Of a stretch of 64,000 nucleotides of DNA, positions 52,553 to 63,968 are shown piece after piece (position 1 is the first letter of the stretch; the number at the start of each line of letters is the position of its first letter). The position numbers and the translations under genes were made by a program. The notes beneath the pieces are model-generated. The model was not told where the DNA came from. It did not search any database and saw nothing but the letters and a program-made list of their open reading frames with translations. The stretch is from Salinibacterium xinjiangense (GTDB taxonomy: Bacteria > Actinomycetota > Actinomycetes > Actinomycetales > Microbacteriaceae). The DNA lies in the NCBI RefSeq assembly GCF_014645015.1, contig NZ_BMLC01000001.1, forward strand, positions 682,001 through 746,000, given 5' to 3'.

Positions 52553-54310
52553 TCAGGCCCCGAGCTTTATACCCGCTCCAGGGATAGCCGCGAGCAACTC
52601 CTGTGTGTACTGCTCGCGAGGGTTGTCGAAGACTTCACTGGTGGAGGCCGCCTCGACGATCTTCCCCTTTCGCATCACGCAAACGTTGTCGGCGATCAGG
52701 CGCACAACGGCGAGGTCATGAGTGATGAAGAGGTAGGTCAGATCGAGCTCAGACTGCAGCTCCCCCAGCAGCGCGAGGATCTGCGCCTGCACGAGCACGT
52801 CGAGCGCCGACACTGCCTCGTCGAGCACGACGATATCCGGTTTGAGCGCAAGGGCCCTCGCGATCGCAACGCGCTGGCGCTGTCCGCCCGAGAGCTCGTT
52901 GGGGTAGCGATCGACGAGCTGTTTCGGCAACGAAACCTGATCGAGCAACTCGAGCACGCGGGCTCGCTGCTCGTGGCGATCGCCCACGCGGTGAGCGCGC
53001 AACGGCTCCGCGATGGTCGCGCCGATGTTGTACAGCGGGTCGAGGGATCCGAATGGGTCCTGAAACACGGGCTGCATGCGGCGTCTGAGCGCGAGCAGGT
53101 CTTTGCCTCGCGTGTCTGCCAGGTCGCGACCATCGACGACGATGCGGCCAGAGGTGGGCTCATCCAGTTTGAGCACGAGTCGTGCCACCGTGGATTTGCC
53201 AGAGCCCGACTCCCCCACCAAGGCGGTGGTCGTGCCTTTCGCTATCGAGAAAGAAACGGAGTCGACCGCGGTGAACGGCTCGCTGCGCAGTTTTCCCGAG
53301 CTGATCTGGAACACCTTGGTCAGGTTCTCGACCTGCACGGCGGGCGGTGCGGTCAGCGACTTTTTCGCTCGCGCGGCGCGATCCTCGGCCGTTGCCACCA
53401 GGTCGACATCGACGCCGTCGTCGCCGCGAAGATCTGCGCCGGAGACAGACGTCGAGCTGTGCTGCAATCGTTGAGACGCAAGGCTCGGTGCCGCTGCGAC
53501 GAGTCGCTTCGTGTAGGGATGCTGCGGATTCTGCAGCAACTCGATCGAGGGCCCTGCCTCGACGACGCGACCCTTGTACATCACGACGAGCTTCTGGGCG
53601 CGCTCCGCAGCCAGGCCGAGGTCGTGCGTGATGAACAGCACGGACGTTCCGCTCTCGGCGGTGAGCTTGGCGAGGTGATCCAGGATGACGCGCTGCACTG
53701 TCACGTCGAGTGCTGAGGTGGGTTCATCCGCGATAAGGAGTTTCGGCGTCGACGAGAGCCCGATGCCGATGAGCACGCGCTGGCGCATTCCCCCAGAGAA
53801 CTGGTGGGGATACTGGCGCATGCGCTCGGCGGCATCGCTGAGCCCGGCCTGCTCGAGCACAGCAATGGCTTTGGCCCTGGCGTCCTGGCCGCGAGTGGCC
53901 TTCCCGTTGGCAACGAGCGTCTCTTCGACCTGGAAGCCGATGCGCCAGACCGGGTTGAGATTCGACATCGGATCCTGTGGCACGAAACCGATCTGTTTGC
54001 CACGCACCTTCTGCAGCTCTTTCTCGGAGAGCGTGGTCAGGTCGACACCGTCGAACAGGATGCTGCCACCGGTGATCTGCGCAGACCCGGGCAGCAGCTT
54101 GATGACCGACAGGGCCGTCGTCGTCTTGCCCGAACCCGACTCACCGACGATGGCCAGCGTCTCGCCCTGGAGCAGGGTGAGGCTGACACCGTTGACGGCC
54201 GGAACCATTCCGCCCTGGGTGGCGAAGGCCACCTGCAGGTCGCGGATCTCGAGTAACGGTGCACCGATCCGGTGCTGGTCCATCGGGTCGGTGAGAATTG
54301 GCTGGCTCAT
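52553..54310 (-). CDS. Oligopeptide-type ABC transporter, fused double ATPase (operon 1)
   Basis: A 585-residue DppD-DppF fusion. Domain 1 has [27 protein letters not shown] and [12 protein letters not shown]; domain 2 has [25 protein letters not shown] and [16 protein letters not shown]. The linker (about residues 265-320) is Asp/Ala-rich. ATG 54310 overlaps the DppC-like gene by 4 bp. It is the last gene of operon 1. Confidence 0.92.
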   Translation of the reverse strand: MSQPILTDPMDQHRIGAPLLEIRDLQVAFATQGGMVPAVNGVSLTLLQGETLAIVGESGSGKTTTALSVIKLLPGSAQITGGSILFDGVDLTTLSEKELQKVRGKQIGFVPQDPMSNLNPVWRIGFQVEETLVANGKATRGQDARAKAIAVLEQAGLSDAAERMRQYPHQFSGGMRQRVLIGIGLSSTPKLLIADEPTSALDVTVQRVILDHLAKLTAESGTSVLFITHDLGLAAERAQKLVVMYKGRVVEAGPSIELLQNPQHPYTKRLVAAAPSLASQRLQHSSTSVSGADLRGDDGVDVDLVATAEDRAARAKKSLTAPPAVQVENLTKVFQISSGKLRSEPFTAVDSVSFSIAKGTTTALVGESGSGKSTVARLVLKLDEPTSGRIVVDGRDLADTRGKDLLALRRRMQPVFQDPFGSLDPLYNIGATIAEPLRAHRVGDRHEQRARVLELLDQVSLPKQLVDRYPNELSGGQRQRVAIARALALKPDIVVLDEAVSALDVLVQAQILALLGELQSELDLTYLFITHDLAVVRLIADNVCVMRKGKIVEAASTSEVFDNPREQYTQELLAAIPGAGIKLGA

Positions 54311-55269
54311 CGACGGGCCCTCGCTTTCGGGTCTAGCGCATCTCGAATCACTTCACCCATGACCACGAACGCAAGCACCGTGCTGGTCAGGGCGATCGAT
54401 GGCCATACGAGCGTCATCGGGTTGTTCCGTAGGTCGCGCTGCGCGGTGCTGATGTCGTTACCCCACGACATGACCGACGGCGGCAGGCCGACGCCGAGGA
54501 ACGACAGCGTGGCCTCAGCCACGATCGCGCCTGCGAGGCCGATCGTCGTGACCACGATCACAGGGGCGATGGAGTTGGGAAGAACGTGACGCCAGAGAAT
54601 GGTCAGCCTGCCGACACCGAGCGCGGTCGCCGAGGTTACATAGTCGGCGTTCTTCACCGAGAGCACCTGCCCACGAAGAATGCGCGCCGTTCCCGGCCAG
54701 GAGAATGCTCCGATCGCCAGTGCGATGACGAAGACGTTACGGTACTGCACGAACACCGACATGATGACGACCGCGGCCAGGAAGTACGGGATGGCGAAGA
54801 AGATGTCGCCGATGCGGGACAGGATCGCGTCGACCCACCGACCGAAGAATCCGCCAAGCGCTCCGAAGATCACACCGATGGACGTGTTGATGACGGTTGC
54901 GACGATACCCACCGTCAGGGAAGTGGATGTTCCGAAGATGATCCGCGCATACACGTCACACCCCTGCTTGGTCGTCCCGAGGATGTGGGCTGCCGATGCG
55001 CCGTTATTGCTCAGCCCAAGATCACACAGTCGTGGATCGATCTGCGTGAAGAGGCCGGGGAAGACGGAGACGACGATCACCAGGACGATGAAGACTCCTG
55101 AGATCCAGAACAGCGGGCGACGCCGGGCATCGCGCCAGGCGTCGATGTAGAGATTGCTCGGTTTCGAGTCTTCAGCGACGCTGTCGGTTGCCTGGAGCGG
55201 CGTCTCGTCGAGCGACGCGACGAAATGCGTTTCGCTGAGCGGCGACGGAGAACTTTGGTTACTTTCCAT
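54307..55269 (-). CDS. Oligopeptide-type ABC permease, DppC-like (operon 1)
   Basis: A 320-residue permease. A soluble N terminus of about 55 residues precedes six TM helices, with the EAA loop seen as TSATALGVGRLTILWRHVLP and the usual ending VIRDALDPKA. ATG 55269 overlaps the DppB-like gene by 11 bp and is chosen over an upstream frame that extends into it. Confidence 0.9.
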   Translation of the reverse strand: MESNQSSPSPLSETHFVASLDETPLQATDSVAEDSKPSNLYIDAWRDARRRPLFWISGVFIVLVIVVSVFPGLFTQIDPRLCDLGLSNNGASAAHILGTTKQGCDVYARIIFGTSTSLTVGIVATVINTSIGVIFGALGGFFGRWVDAILSRIGDIFFAIPYFLAAVVIMSVFVQYRNVFVIALAIGAFSWPGTARILRGQVLSVKNADYVTSATALGVGRLTILWRHVLPNSIAPVIVVTTIGLAGAIVAEATLSFLGVGLPPSVMSWGNDISTAQRDLRNNPMTLVWPSIALTSTVLAFVVMGEVIRDALDPKARARR

Positions 55270-56188
55270 AACGGATCCTTGGATCGAGGAACGCGTACAG
55301 GATGTCAACCAGGAGATTGGAGATCAGGTACACAATCACGAATACGGTCACGAACGACACGACCGTGGGCGCCTCGCTGAGGAGAATCGCCTTGAAGAGG
55401 GTATTTCCCACGCCGGGCACGTTGAAGATTCCCTCGGTGACCGTCGCACCCACGATAAGCAGGCCGAAATCGGTTCCGATAAGTGTCACCACGGGAATAA
55501 GAGAATTTCGAAGCACGTGGACGCGGATGATGCGTGGCCGGCTGAGCCCCTTTGCCGTCGCCGTACGCACGAAGTCCGCATCGAGATTCTCGATCACCGA
55601 CGTACGCGTGAGCCTGATCACGTTGGCCACCACGAAAAACGCCAGGACGAAGGCCGGAAGGATCAGTTCGCTGAACGGGGCCTCACCGCTCACCGTCGTG
55701 CGGGCCCACCCGAGCTGGATCGCGAAGACGAACTGGGCCAGGAATGCCAGCACGAAGATCGGCATGGAGATCAGCACGAGCGAGAAGAGCAGGGACACGG
55801 TGTCGAAGGCACCGTTCTTGCGCAATCCAGCGATAAGTCCGATCAGGATTCCGGCGACCGCCTCGATGACGATCGCGATGATGGCGAGCCTGAATGTGAC
55901 CGGAAGGGTTCGAGCCAGAATCTCAGAGACCGGTTGGCCCGAGAACGTCGTGCCGAGGTTCCCGGTGAAAATGCCCTGAAGGTAATAGAAGTACTGCACG
56001 ATGAAGGGCTCATCGAGGTGGTACCGGGATCGGATCGCGTCGGCCACAGCCGGGTTGAGACCGCGGTCGCCACCGAGCGCAGCGATCGGGTCCCCGGGCA
56101 AAGCAAAAACCATGAAATAAATCAGCAGTGTCGCCCCGAGGAACACCGGGATGACCTGGAGAACACGCCGGAGTATGTACCAGACCAT
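55259..56188 (-). CDS. Oligopeptide-type ABC permease, DppB-like (operon 1)
   Basis: A 309-residue permease of normal family length. It has MVWYILRRVLQVIPVFLG at the N terminus, six TM helices, the EAA loop TATAKGLSRPRIIRVHVLRN, and LLVDILYAFLDPRIRYG at the end. It follows the SBP gene after a 141-bp spacer containing two stable hairpins. Confidence 0.92.
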   Translation of the reverse strand: MVWYILRRVLQVIPVFLGATLLIYFMVFALPGDPIAALGGDRGLNPAVADAIRSRYHLDEPFIVQYFYYLQGIFTGNLGTTFSGQPVSEILARTLPVTFRLAIIAIVIEAVAGILIGLIAGLRKNGAFDTVSLLFSLVLISMPIFVLAFLAQFVFAIQLGWARTTVSGEAPFSELILPAFVLAFFVVANVIRLTRTSVIENLDADFVRTATAKGLSRPRIIRVHVLRNSLIPVVTLIGTDFGLLIVGATVTEGIFNVPGVGNTLFKAILLSEAPTVVSFVTVFVIVYLISNLLVDILYAFLDPRIRYGK

Positions 56189-56267
56189 CGCTCTAGTCTT
56201 CTACCTTTGCGAGGATTCGCACAATTGACACAAGAGTCTCCTTCAGAAGTGTCCGGGTCTGGACATG

Positions 56268-56317
56268 CCCGGGGCGGCGGCTGTGTGCCGCCGCCCCGGG
56301 TGCCGGGTTCACCCGGC
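56268..56317 (-). other. Two intercistronic hairpins between SBP and permease genes (operon 1)
   Basis: A perfect 14-bp stem CCCGGGGCGGCGGC/GCCGCCGCCCCGGG with TGTGT loop (56268-56300) is next to GCCGGG-TTCA-CCCGGC (56302-56317). There is no U tract. As in operon 2, this probably protects the SBP message or attenuates the permease genes. Confidence 0.65.
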
Positions 56318-56329
56318 CCGTGCAGGTTG

Positions 56330-57940
56330 TTACTTGGTGATCTCGTGGTAGATCGGTACCGAGTTCCAGCCGAACTGCACACCGCTGACGCCCTGGCTGT
56401 ATGCACCGGTCGCGTTGGCGTACCAGAGCGGGGTGGCGGGGAGGTCCTTCAGCAGAATTTCCTGAGCCTGCTGGAAGAGCTTGTTGGCCGCCGTGATGTC
56501 CGGCTCCCCTGCGCCCTCCCTGAGCAGACCGTCGAATTCGGCGCTGGAATAATCACCGTCGTTCGAGCCGGCGTCCGTCGCATAGATCGGGCCGAGGAAG
56601 TTGTACAGGGCCGGGTAGTCGGCCTGCCATCCTGTGCGGAACGCCGTCTTGATCGTGCGGTCGGTGATCTCGGTGCGGATTGCTGCGAACGTCGGGTACG
56701 GGTTGCCGGATGCCTCGATGCCGAGTGTGTTCTTGATCGAGTTGCTGACCGCTTCGACCCAGCCCTGGTGGCCGCCGTCAGCGTTATAGCTGATCTGGAA
56801 CTGTCCGTCCCACGGTGAGATGTCGTCGGCCTCGGCCCACAGCTTCTTCGCCTCGTCCGGGTTGAATTTCAGCACGTCAGCGCCCTTGAGGCTGTCCGAG
56901 TAGCCGTCGATCACCGGCGAGGTGAAGTCGGTGGCCGGGGTGCGAGTGCCCTCGAAGATGACGTCGGTGATCTGCTTGCGGTCGATCGACATCGAGATCG
57001 CGGCGCGACGGAGCTTGCCCTCGTCACCGGCGAAATGAGGAGCGTCCTGCGGAATCGTGAACGACTGGAAGACAGCGGCAGGCTGGTTGATGGCGCGGTC
57101 TCCGAACTCGTCCTCGAAGGACGCGAAGGCGCTGTCTGGCACGGCATCGAGCACATCGAGGTTTCCACCCTGGAGGTCGGCGTATGCCGCATCCTGTGTC
57201 GCATAGAAGATGAAGTCGACTCCGCCGTTCTGCGGCACGCGGTCACCCGTGTACTCGGGGTTCGGAATGACCTTCAGGCTGACGTCATGTTGCCACGCGC
57301 CTTCGCCGTCGAGCATGTAGGGTCCGTTGCCGATCGGGTTCTCGCCGAAGGCAGCGGGGTCTGCCAGCGCCTCTGCCGGCAGCGGGAAGAAGGCCGAGTA
57401 GCCGAGGCGCAGTGGGAAGTCAGATTCCGGCTGCTTGAGCTTTACGGTGAAGGTGGTGTCATCGACGACGGCCAGCCCCGAGAGTTCGCTGTCTTCGTCA
57501 TAGCTGAAGCCTTCGATGGACTCGAAGAAGTAGCTGCTAAGCTGCTCGTTGCTGAGCAGGGCGCCGTAGTTCCAAGCGTCGACGAAAGAGGATGCTGTGA
57601 CTGCCTCGCCGTTGCTGAACTTCTGGTCTGCCTTGAGCGTGATGGTGTAGTTCTGGGAATCTGTCGTCTCGATCGACTCTGCGACGTCGTTCTTCGGCGC
57701 TCCAGTTGCGTCGTAGTAGACGAGACCCGCGAAGATGCTGTCGAGGATCTTGCCGCCGCCGACTTCGTTGGTGTTGGTCGGGATCAGCGGGTTCTGCGGC
57801 TCAGAGCCGTTGACCGTGATGACGGCGGTGGAGTTGCCGCCGCCGTTGTCGCCCGCGTCAGGGGCGGAACAGCCTGTGAGCACGAGTGCCGCGGTCAAAA
57901 CGAGGCCTCCTGCTGCTGAGGCGATCTTAAAGGTTCTCAA
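56330..57940 (-). CDS. Oligopeptide-type ABC substrate-binding lipoprotein (operon 1)
   Basis: A 536-residue SBP_bac_5 protein. The signal peptide ends in LVLTGC. The mature part has the family motif ITLKADQKFSNGEAVTASSF and YMLDGEGAWQHDVSLKVIPN. It differs strongly from the operon 2 protein in length and sequence, so the ligands probably differ. The start is TTG 57940 behind AGGAGG and AAAA. Confidence 0.9.
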   Translation of the reverse strand: MRTFKIASAAGGLVLTAALVLTGCSAPDAGDNGGGNSTAVITVNGSEPQNPLIPTNTNEVGGGKILDSIFAGLVYYDATGAPKNDVAESIETTDSQNYTITLKADQKFSNGEAVTASSFVDAWNYGALLSNEQLSSYFFESIEGFSYDEDSELSGLAVVDDTTFTVKLKQPESDFPLRLGYSAFFPLPAEALADPAAFGENPIGNGPYMLDGEGAWQHDVSLKVIPNPEYTGDRVPQNGGVDFIFYATQDAAYADLQGGNLDVLDAVPDSAFASFEDEFGDRAINQPAAVFQSFTIPQDAPHFAGDEGKLRRAAISMSIDRKQITDVIFEGTRTPATDFTSPVIDGYSDSLKGADVLKFNPDEAKKLWAEADDISPWDGQFQISYNADGGHQGWVEAVSNSIKNTLGIEASGNPYPTFAAIRTEITDRTIKTAFRTGWQADYPALYNFLGPIYATDAGSNDGDYSSAEFDGLLREGAGEPDITAANKLFQQAQEILLKDLPATPLWYANATGAYSQGVSGVQFGWNSVPIYHEITK

Positions 57941-57944
57941 TTTT

Positions 57945-58032
57945 CCTCCTGGTGAAAGATGAGCGAACGACGTGGCATCGTGAGCGACGGCGCGCTGGGT
58001 ACCGCACCCGAATGGGGGGATACCCTTCTCAA
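57945..58032 (-). promoter_or_regulatory. Promoter/leader of ABC operon 1
   Basis: On the minus strand: TTGAGA (58032-58027), 8 nt, CCCCC-ATTC-GGGTG (58018-58005), then TCGCTCATCTTTCACC and AGGAGG (57950-57945) before TTG. It aligns gap-free with the core of the operon 2 promoter. Confidence 0.5.
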
Positions 58033-58177
58033 AACTGTAGACGGAAACGTGAAGCTCGAATGACGCGTAGGTGAATTTCTCTCTTGTCCTGAAGAATTGT
58101 GCTGTCGAATCGTTCTCGCACACATGAATGTTGCGCCGATATCGCTCTCGCGCCGTTAATCCGCAGCGGGATCGGCG

Positions 58178-58183
58178 TAGCAT
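58178..58183 (+). promoter_or_regulatory. -10 element before a short leader ORF
   Basis: TAGCAT, then CGGGTC, then GTG 58190, the spacing of the leaderless promoters in this window. Confidence 0.45.
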
Positions 58184-58189
58184 CGGGTC

Positions 58190-58267
58190 GTGAGCAACGC
58201 GGCACTGTCGGAAACTCCCCGAGCTTTCCCCCTCAGGATCCCCACCTCCATATTGGCTCCGGAGTGA
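58190..58267 (+). CDS. Putative 25-residue leader peptide upstream of the CPBP protease gene
   Basis: From GTG 58190 the frame reads MSNAALSETPRAFPL then RIPTSILAPE and stops at TGA 58265-58267. It would be translated from a leaderless message. Its stop overlaps GTG 58264 of the protease gene as GTGA, so translation may be coupled. An alternative is that this was once the protease N terminus, separated by a frameshift. Confidence 0.4.
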   Translation: MSNAALSETPRAFPLRIPTSILAPE

Positions 58268-59061
58268 GCCGGGCGCTGCCGGGCGTCAGCAATGGAGGGA
58301 TGTCGCGGCGCAGGCTCTGGGCCGAGATCGGCATCGTGCTCGGGCTCTCGCTCGGGGCGTCCGCTGCGTACTCGGTCGTATCTTTTGTAGACAAATTCAC
58401 GCGGGAAAAGGCTCTCTCGCAGCAGACCACCTCGATCAACAATTCGCTCAGCGACCGGCCCACTTTCGACCTGACCTACCAGGTGATGGCCGTATTCTTC
58501 GATCTGGTCCCGGTGGCTCTGGTGGTGTTCCTCCTCTGGCAGGTATCCCGACCGCACCTCGGCCGACTGGGGATCGACTTCACGCGGCCCGGACGGGATT
58601 CACTCACCGGATTGGGACTGGCTCTCATCATTGGCCCGGGCGGAATCGCCGTCTACCTCGGCGCGGTGGCGTTGAATGCCAACACGGCCGTTAACCCCTC
58701 AGCTCTCGACACCTACTGGTGGACGATACCGGTGCTGCTCCTGCGCGCCATCGACGCCGGCGTCACCGAAGAGGTGATCGTCATCGGCTACCTCTTCGCC
58801 AGGTTGCGCGATCTCGGCTGGGGCACGTGGCGGATCATCATCGGCGCCGCACTTTTGCGTGGCACCTACCATCTCTACCAGGGCTTCGGCGCATTCATCG
58901 GCAACGTCATCATGGGGTTGCTGTTCGGCTGGCTGTACAGCCGCTACGGTCGGGTGCTTCCGCTGGTGATCGCCCACGTCATCATCGACTCCGTGATCTT
59001 CATCGGCTACCCGTGGGCCGCGACGGTGTTCCCGCAGCTGTTCGGCCTGCCCGCGGCCTGA
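58264..59061 (+). CDS. CPBP-family intramembrane glutamic endopeptidase-like protein
   Basis: A 265-residue membrane protein with about seven TM helices. The CPBP/Abi motifs are EEVIVIGYLFARL (motif 1), RGTYHLYQGFG (motif 2) and IAHVIIDSVIF (motif 3). In motif 1 the Arg of EExxxR is Ile, which appears to be a subfamily feature. Relatives process membrane proteins or self-immunity peptides; the substrate is unknown. GTG 58264 is proposed because it overlaps the leader ORF stop. ATG 58300, with GGAGG one base upstream, is the alternative. Confidence 0.75.
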   Translation: MSRALPGVSNGGMSRRRLWAEIGIVLGLSLGASAAYSVVSFVDKFTREKALSQQTTSINNSLSDRPTFDLTYQVMAVFFDLVPVALVVFLLWQVSRPHLGRLGIDFTRPGRDSLTGLGLALIIGPGGIAVYLGAVALNANTAVNPSALDTYWWTIPVLLLRAIDAGVTEEVIVIGYLFARLRDLGWGTWRIIIGAALLRGTYHLYQGFGAFIGNVIMGLLFGWLYSRYGRVLPLVIAHVIIDSVIFIGYPWAATVFPQLFGLPAA

Positions 59062-59084
59062 GCCCGGCATCCACCCCTGTCCCG

Positions 59085-59172
59085 GGTCTGAGGTGCGGGT
59101 CTGAGGTGCGGGTCTGAGGTGCGGCGATTGCATGCTCCCGAGCGCCAGGAAACTGCATTTGCCGCACCTCAG
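59085..59172. repeat. 13-bp triplicate and 12-bp inverted repeat
   Basis: GGTCTGAGGTGCG occurs three times in tandem (59085-59123). The last copy supplies the left arm of CTGAGGTGCGGC (59114-59125), paired with GCCGCACCTCAG (59161-59172). The 35-bp centre holds TGCATGCTCCCGAG, similar to TGCATGCTTCCGAA at the 33.9-kb inverted repeat. No gene is present in 59062-59302. Confidence 0.8.
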
Positions 59173-59190
59173 CGGATTATCCGCAGATGG

Positions 59191-59236
59191 TGATGTCAGT
59201 TCCCACTGATGTCAGTCTGAACTGACATCAGTGGGA
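59191..59236. terminator. Strong hairpin between convergent CPBP and gcvP genes
   Basis: TCCCACTGATGTCAGT (59201-59216) pairs perfectly over 16 bp with 59221-59236 across a CTGA loop. A further direct copy of TGATGTCAGT lies at 59191-59200. No U tract on either side, so it may be a weak bidirectional terminator or an operator-like site. Three copies of GGCGGGCACG also lie between here and the gcvP stop. Confidence 0.55.
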
Positions 59237-59302
59237 CGAGGCGGTGTGGCCGGAGGCAGTCCGCCCGGCGGGCACGCGCCATGAGGCGGGCACGGAACGG
59301 GG

Positions 59303-62196
<2,894 letters not shown>

Positions 62197-62197
<1 letters not shown>

Positions 62198-62574
62198 CAC
62201 TCGCCCGTCAGTGCCGTGTATGCGGCGAGGTCGAGCATCTCAGGCAGCTCGGTGAATCGCACCTTGACGAGCCACCCTTCACCGAAGGGGTCGCTGTTGA
62301 CGAGCTCGGGGCTGTCGCTGACGGCCGCATTCGCCTCGACGACCGTGCCATTCACGGGCGCGAACAACTCACCGACGGACTTGGTGGATTCGATCTCGCC
62401 GACCACCGTTCCCTCGACGAGGGTCGAGCCGACCTTCGGCAGTTCGACGAAAACGATGTCTCCGAGCTTCTCGGCGGCGTAGGCGGTGATGCCGACGGTC
62501 GCAACATCTCCGTCGACGAGGATCCATTCGTGTTCAGCCGTGTACTTGAGTTCGTTCAGGTCAGCCATGGTCAT
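62197..62574 (-). CDS. gcvH: Glycine cleavage system H protein
   Basis: A 125-residue lipoyl carrier. The lipoylated residue is Lys65 in [12 protein letters not shown], and YTAEHEWI is the family start. It shuttles the aminomethyl group between P-, T- and L-proteins. ATG 62574 overlaps the gcvT stop (ATGA); ATG 62568 (MADLNELKY) is also possible. Confidence 0.95.
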
Positions 62575-63701
62575 GCCTCTCGCTTGTAAAAGGGAAGTGC
62601 TACGACGGATGCCGCGACTCGCGACCCCCGCACATCTATTGCCAGCTCGGTACCCGGTGCACTCAGGCCCGGATCGACGTACGCCATCGCAATCGGGTGA
62701 CCGAGTGTGGGCGACAGCGCGCCGCTCGTAATCGCGCCGACCTCGACGTCACCGTCGAACACGGCGTACCCCGCCCGGCCGGCGCGCTTGCCCTCGGAGA
62801 CGAGCCCGACGAGCACCCGCGCCCCGTCGGGGGCACCGAGCTCTGACGCCTGGCGACCGACGAAGTCGCCCTCCTTCTTGAGGTTCACGACCCTGCCGAG
62901 CCCGGCCTGCACAGGAAGGGTGTCCAGCCCGAGTTCGTGGCCGTACAGCGGCATTCCTGCTTCGAGCCTCAGGGTGTCCCGGCTCGCGAGCCCGGCGGGC
63001 TGGAGGCCGAACGGCTGCCCGGCAGCCGTGAGCGCCGCCCAGAGTGCCGCCGCTGCATCCGCCTGGATGTAGAGCTCGAAGCCGTCTTCACCCGTGTACC
63101 CGGTGCGGCCGACCATCAACGGCACCCCGTCGAAGGAGCCGTTGGTGCTCCAGTAATACTTGAGCTCGTCGAGCTGGATGCCAGTGATTCCGGCGGTGGC
63201 CGCGATGATCTCCCGTGACCGTGGGCCCTGCACGGCGATCAGTGACACCTCGTCACTCTGGTCATCCACTGTCACATCGAAGTCGGATGCCCTGGACGCG
63301 AGAGCCTCGACGACGGGGACGCGGTTGCCGGCATTGGCGACCACGAAGAAGGAGTCATCAGCCCTGCGGTAGACGACCAGGTCGTCGATGATGCCGCCTG
63401 CCGTGTCGAGCAGGAGGCTGTACCTGGCCTGGTCGACCGCCACCGCGGAGAGCTTGCCAGCGAGCGCGAAGTCGAGGAAGGCCGCCGCATCGGGGCCGTG
63501 CACCAGGATTTCGGCCATGTGGGAGATATCGAAGATGCCTGCCGCCGTGCGGACGGCGTGGTGCTCGGCCAGGTCGGAACTGTAGCGAACCGGCATGAGC
63601 CACCCGGCGAAATCGGTGAAGCTGGCTCCGGCGGCCGCATGAACATCGTGCAGTGGCGACTGTCGGGGCTGCGCTTCTAAAGCCGGTGAATCATCGGTCA
63701 C
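62571..63701 (-). CDS. gcvT: Glycine cleavage system T protein (aminomethyltransferase)
   Basis: A 376-residue tetrahydrofolate-dependent aminomethyltransferase. It shows [31 protein letters not shown] with the family Asp, [15 protein letters not shown] and [17 protein letters not shown] 63701 is chosen because AGGAGA lies 5 nt upstream; an in-frame extension to 63749 would translate part of the riboswitch. It is first of gcvT-gcvH-gcvP. Confidence 0.95.
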   Translation of the reverse strand: MTDDSPALEAQPRQSPLHDVHAAAGASFTDFAGWLMPVRYSSDLAEHHAVRTAAGIFDISHMAEILVHGPDAAAFLDFALAGKLSAVAVDQARYSLLLDTAGGIIDDLVVYRRADDSFFVVANAGNRVPVVEALASRASDFDVTVDDQSDEVSLIAVQGPRSREIIAATAGITGIQLDELKYYWSTNGSFDGVPLMVGRTGYTGEDGFELYIQADAAAALWAALTAAGQPFGLQPAGLASRDTLRLEAGMPLYGHELGLDTLPVQAGLGRVVNLKKEGDFVGRQASELGAPDGARVLVGLVSEGKRAGRAGYAVFDGDVEVGAITSGALSPTLGHPIAMAYVDPGLSAPGTELAIDVRGSRVAASVVALPFYKREA

Positions 63702-63734
63702 GGAGTTCTCCTGTATGCATGGCTGCGGGCGGAA

Positions 63735-63968
63735 CTCCCCCTCTGTCATCGGCCTGAGAGTTTCGCGACCACGAGTGTGAACTCGGGATGGCTTTCACCG
63801 TCGGCGGAAGCAGTGCTGTTTCCAGTTTGCTTCGCTTTTCAGAGTGGCCGTGCCCACGCGCCTCAGCGGGGACAACTCGATGCGGTACGGGAACCTGAGA
63901 GATTGGCGGGGAGGCTTGCTCCTTCGGTGCCGTCGACAGCGCGTGGCACAGTCGTCGGCTCTCCCGCA
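63735..63968 (-). ncRNA. Tandem glycine riboswitch (gcvT element)
   Basis: On the minus strand, aptamer 1 (about 63968-63889) begins GCGGGAGAGCCGACG, contains GGCACCGAAGGAGCAAGCC and closes with CAATCTCTCAGG. After a linker, aptamer 2 (about 63860-63735) contains CCGCCGACGGTGAAAGCC and AAACTCTCAGGCCGATGACA, then GAGGGGGAG. These are the conserved features of the glycine riboswitch family, directly upstream of gcvT. Glycine binding should raise expression of the cleavage operon. The exact 5' edge of aptamer 2 is uncertain. Bases 63969-64000 show nothing recognisable. Confidence 0.9.

Noticed and set aside
63702-63749. N-terminal extension of gcvT
   Set aside because: Lies in riboswitch and expression-platform sequence; the GTG at 63701 has a well-placed AGGAGA.
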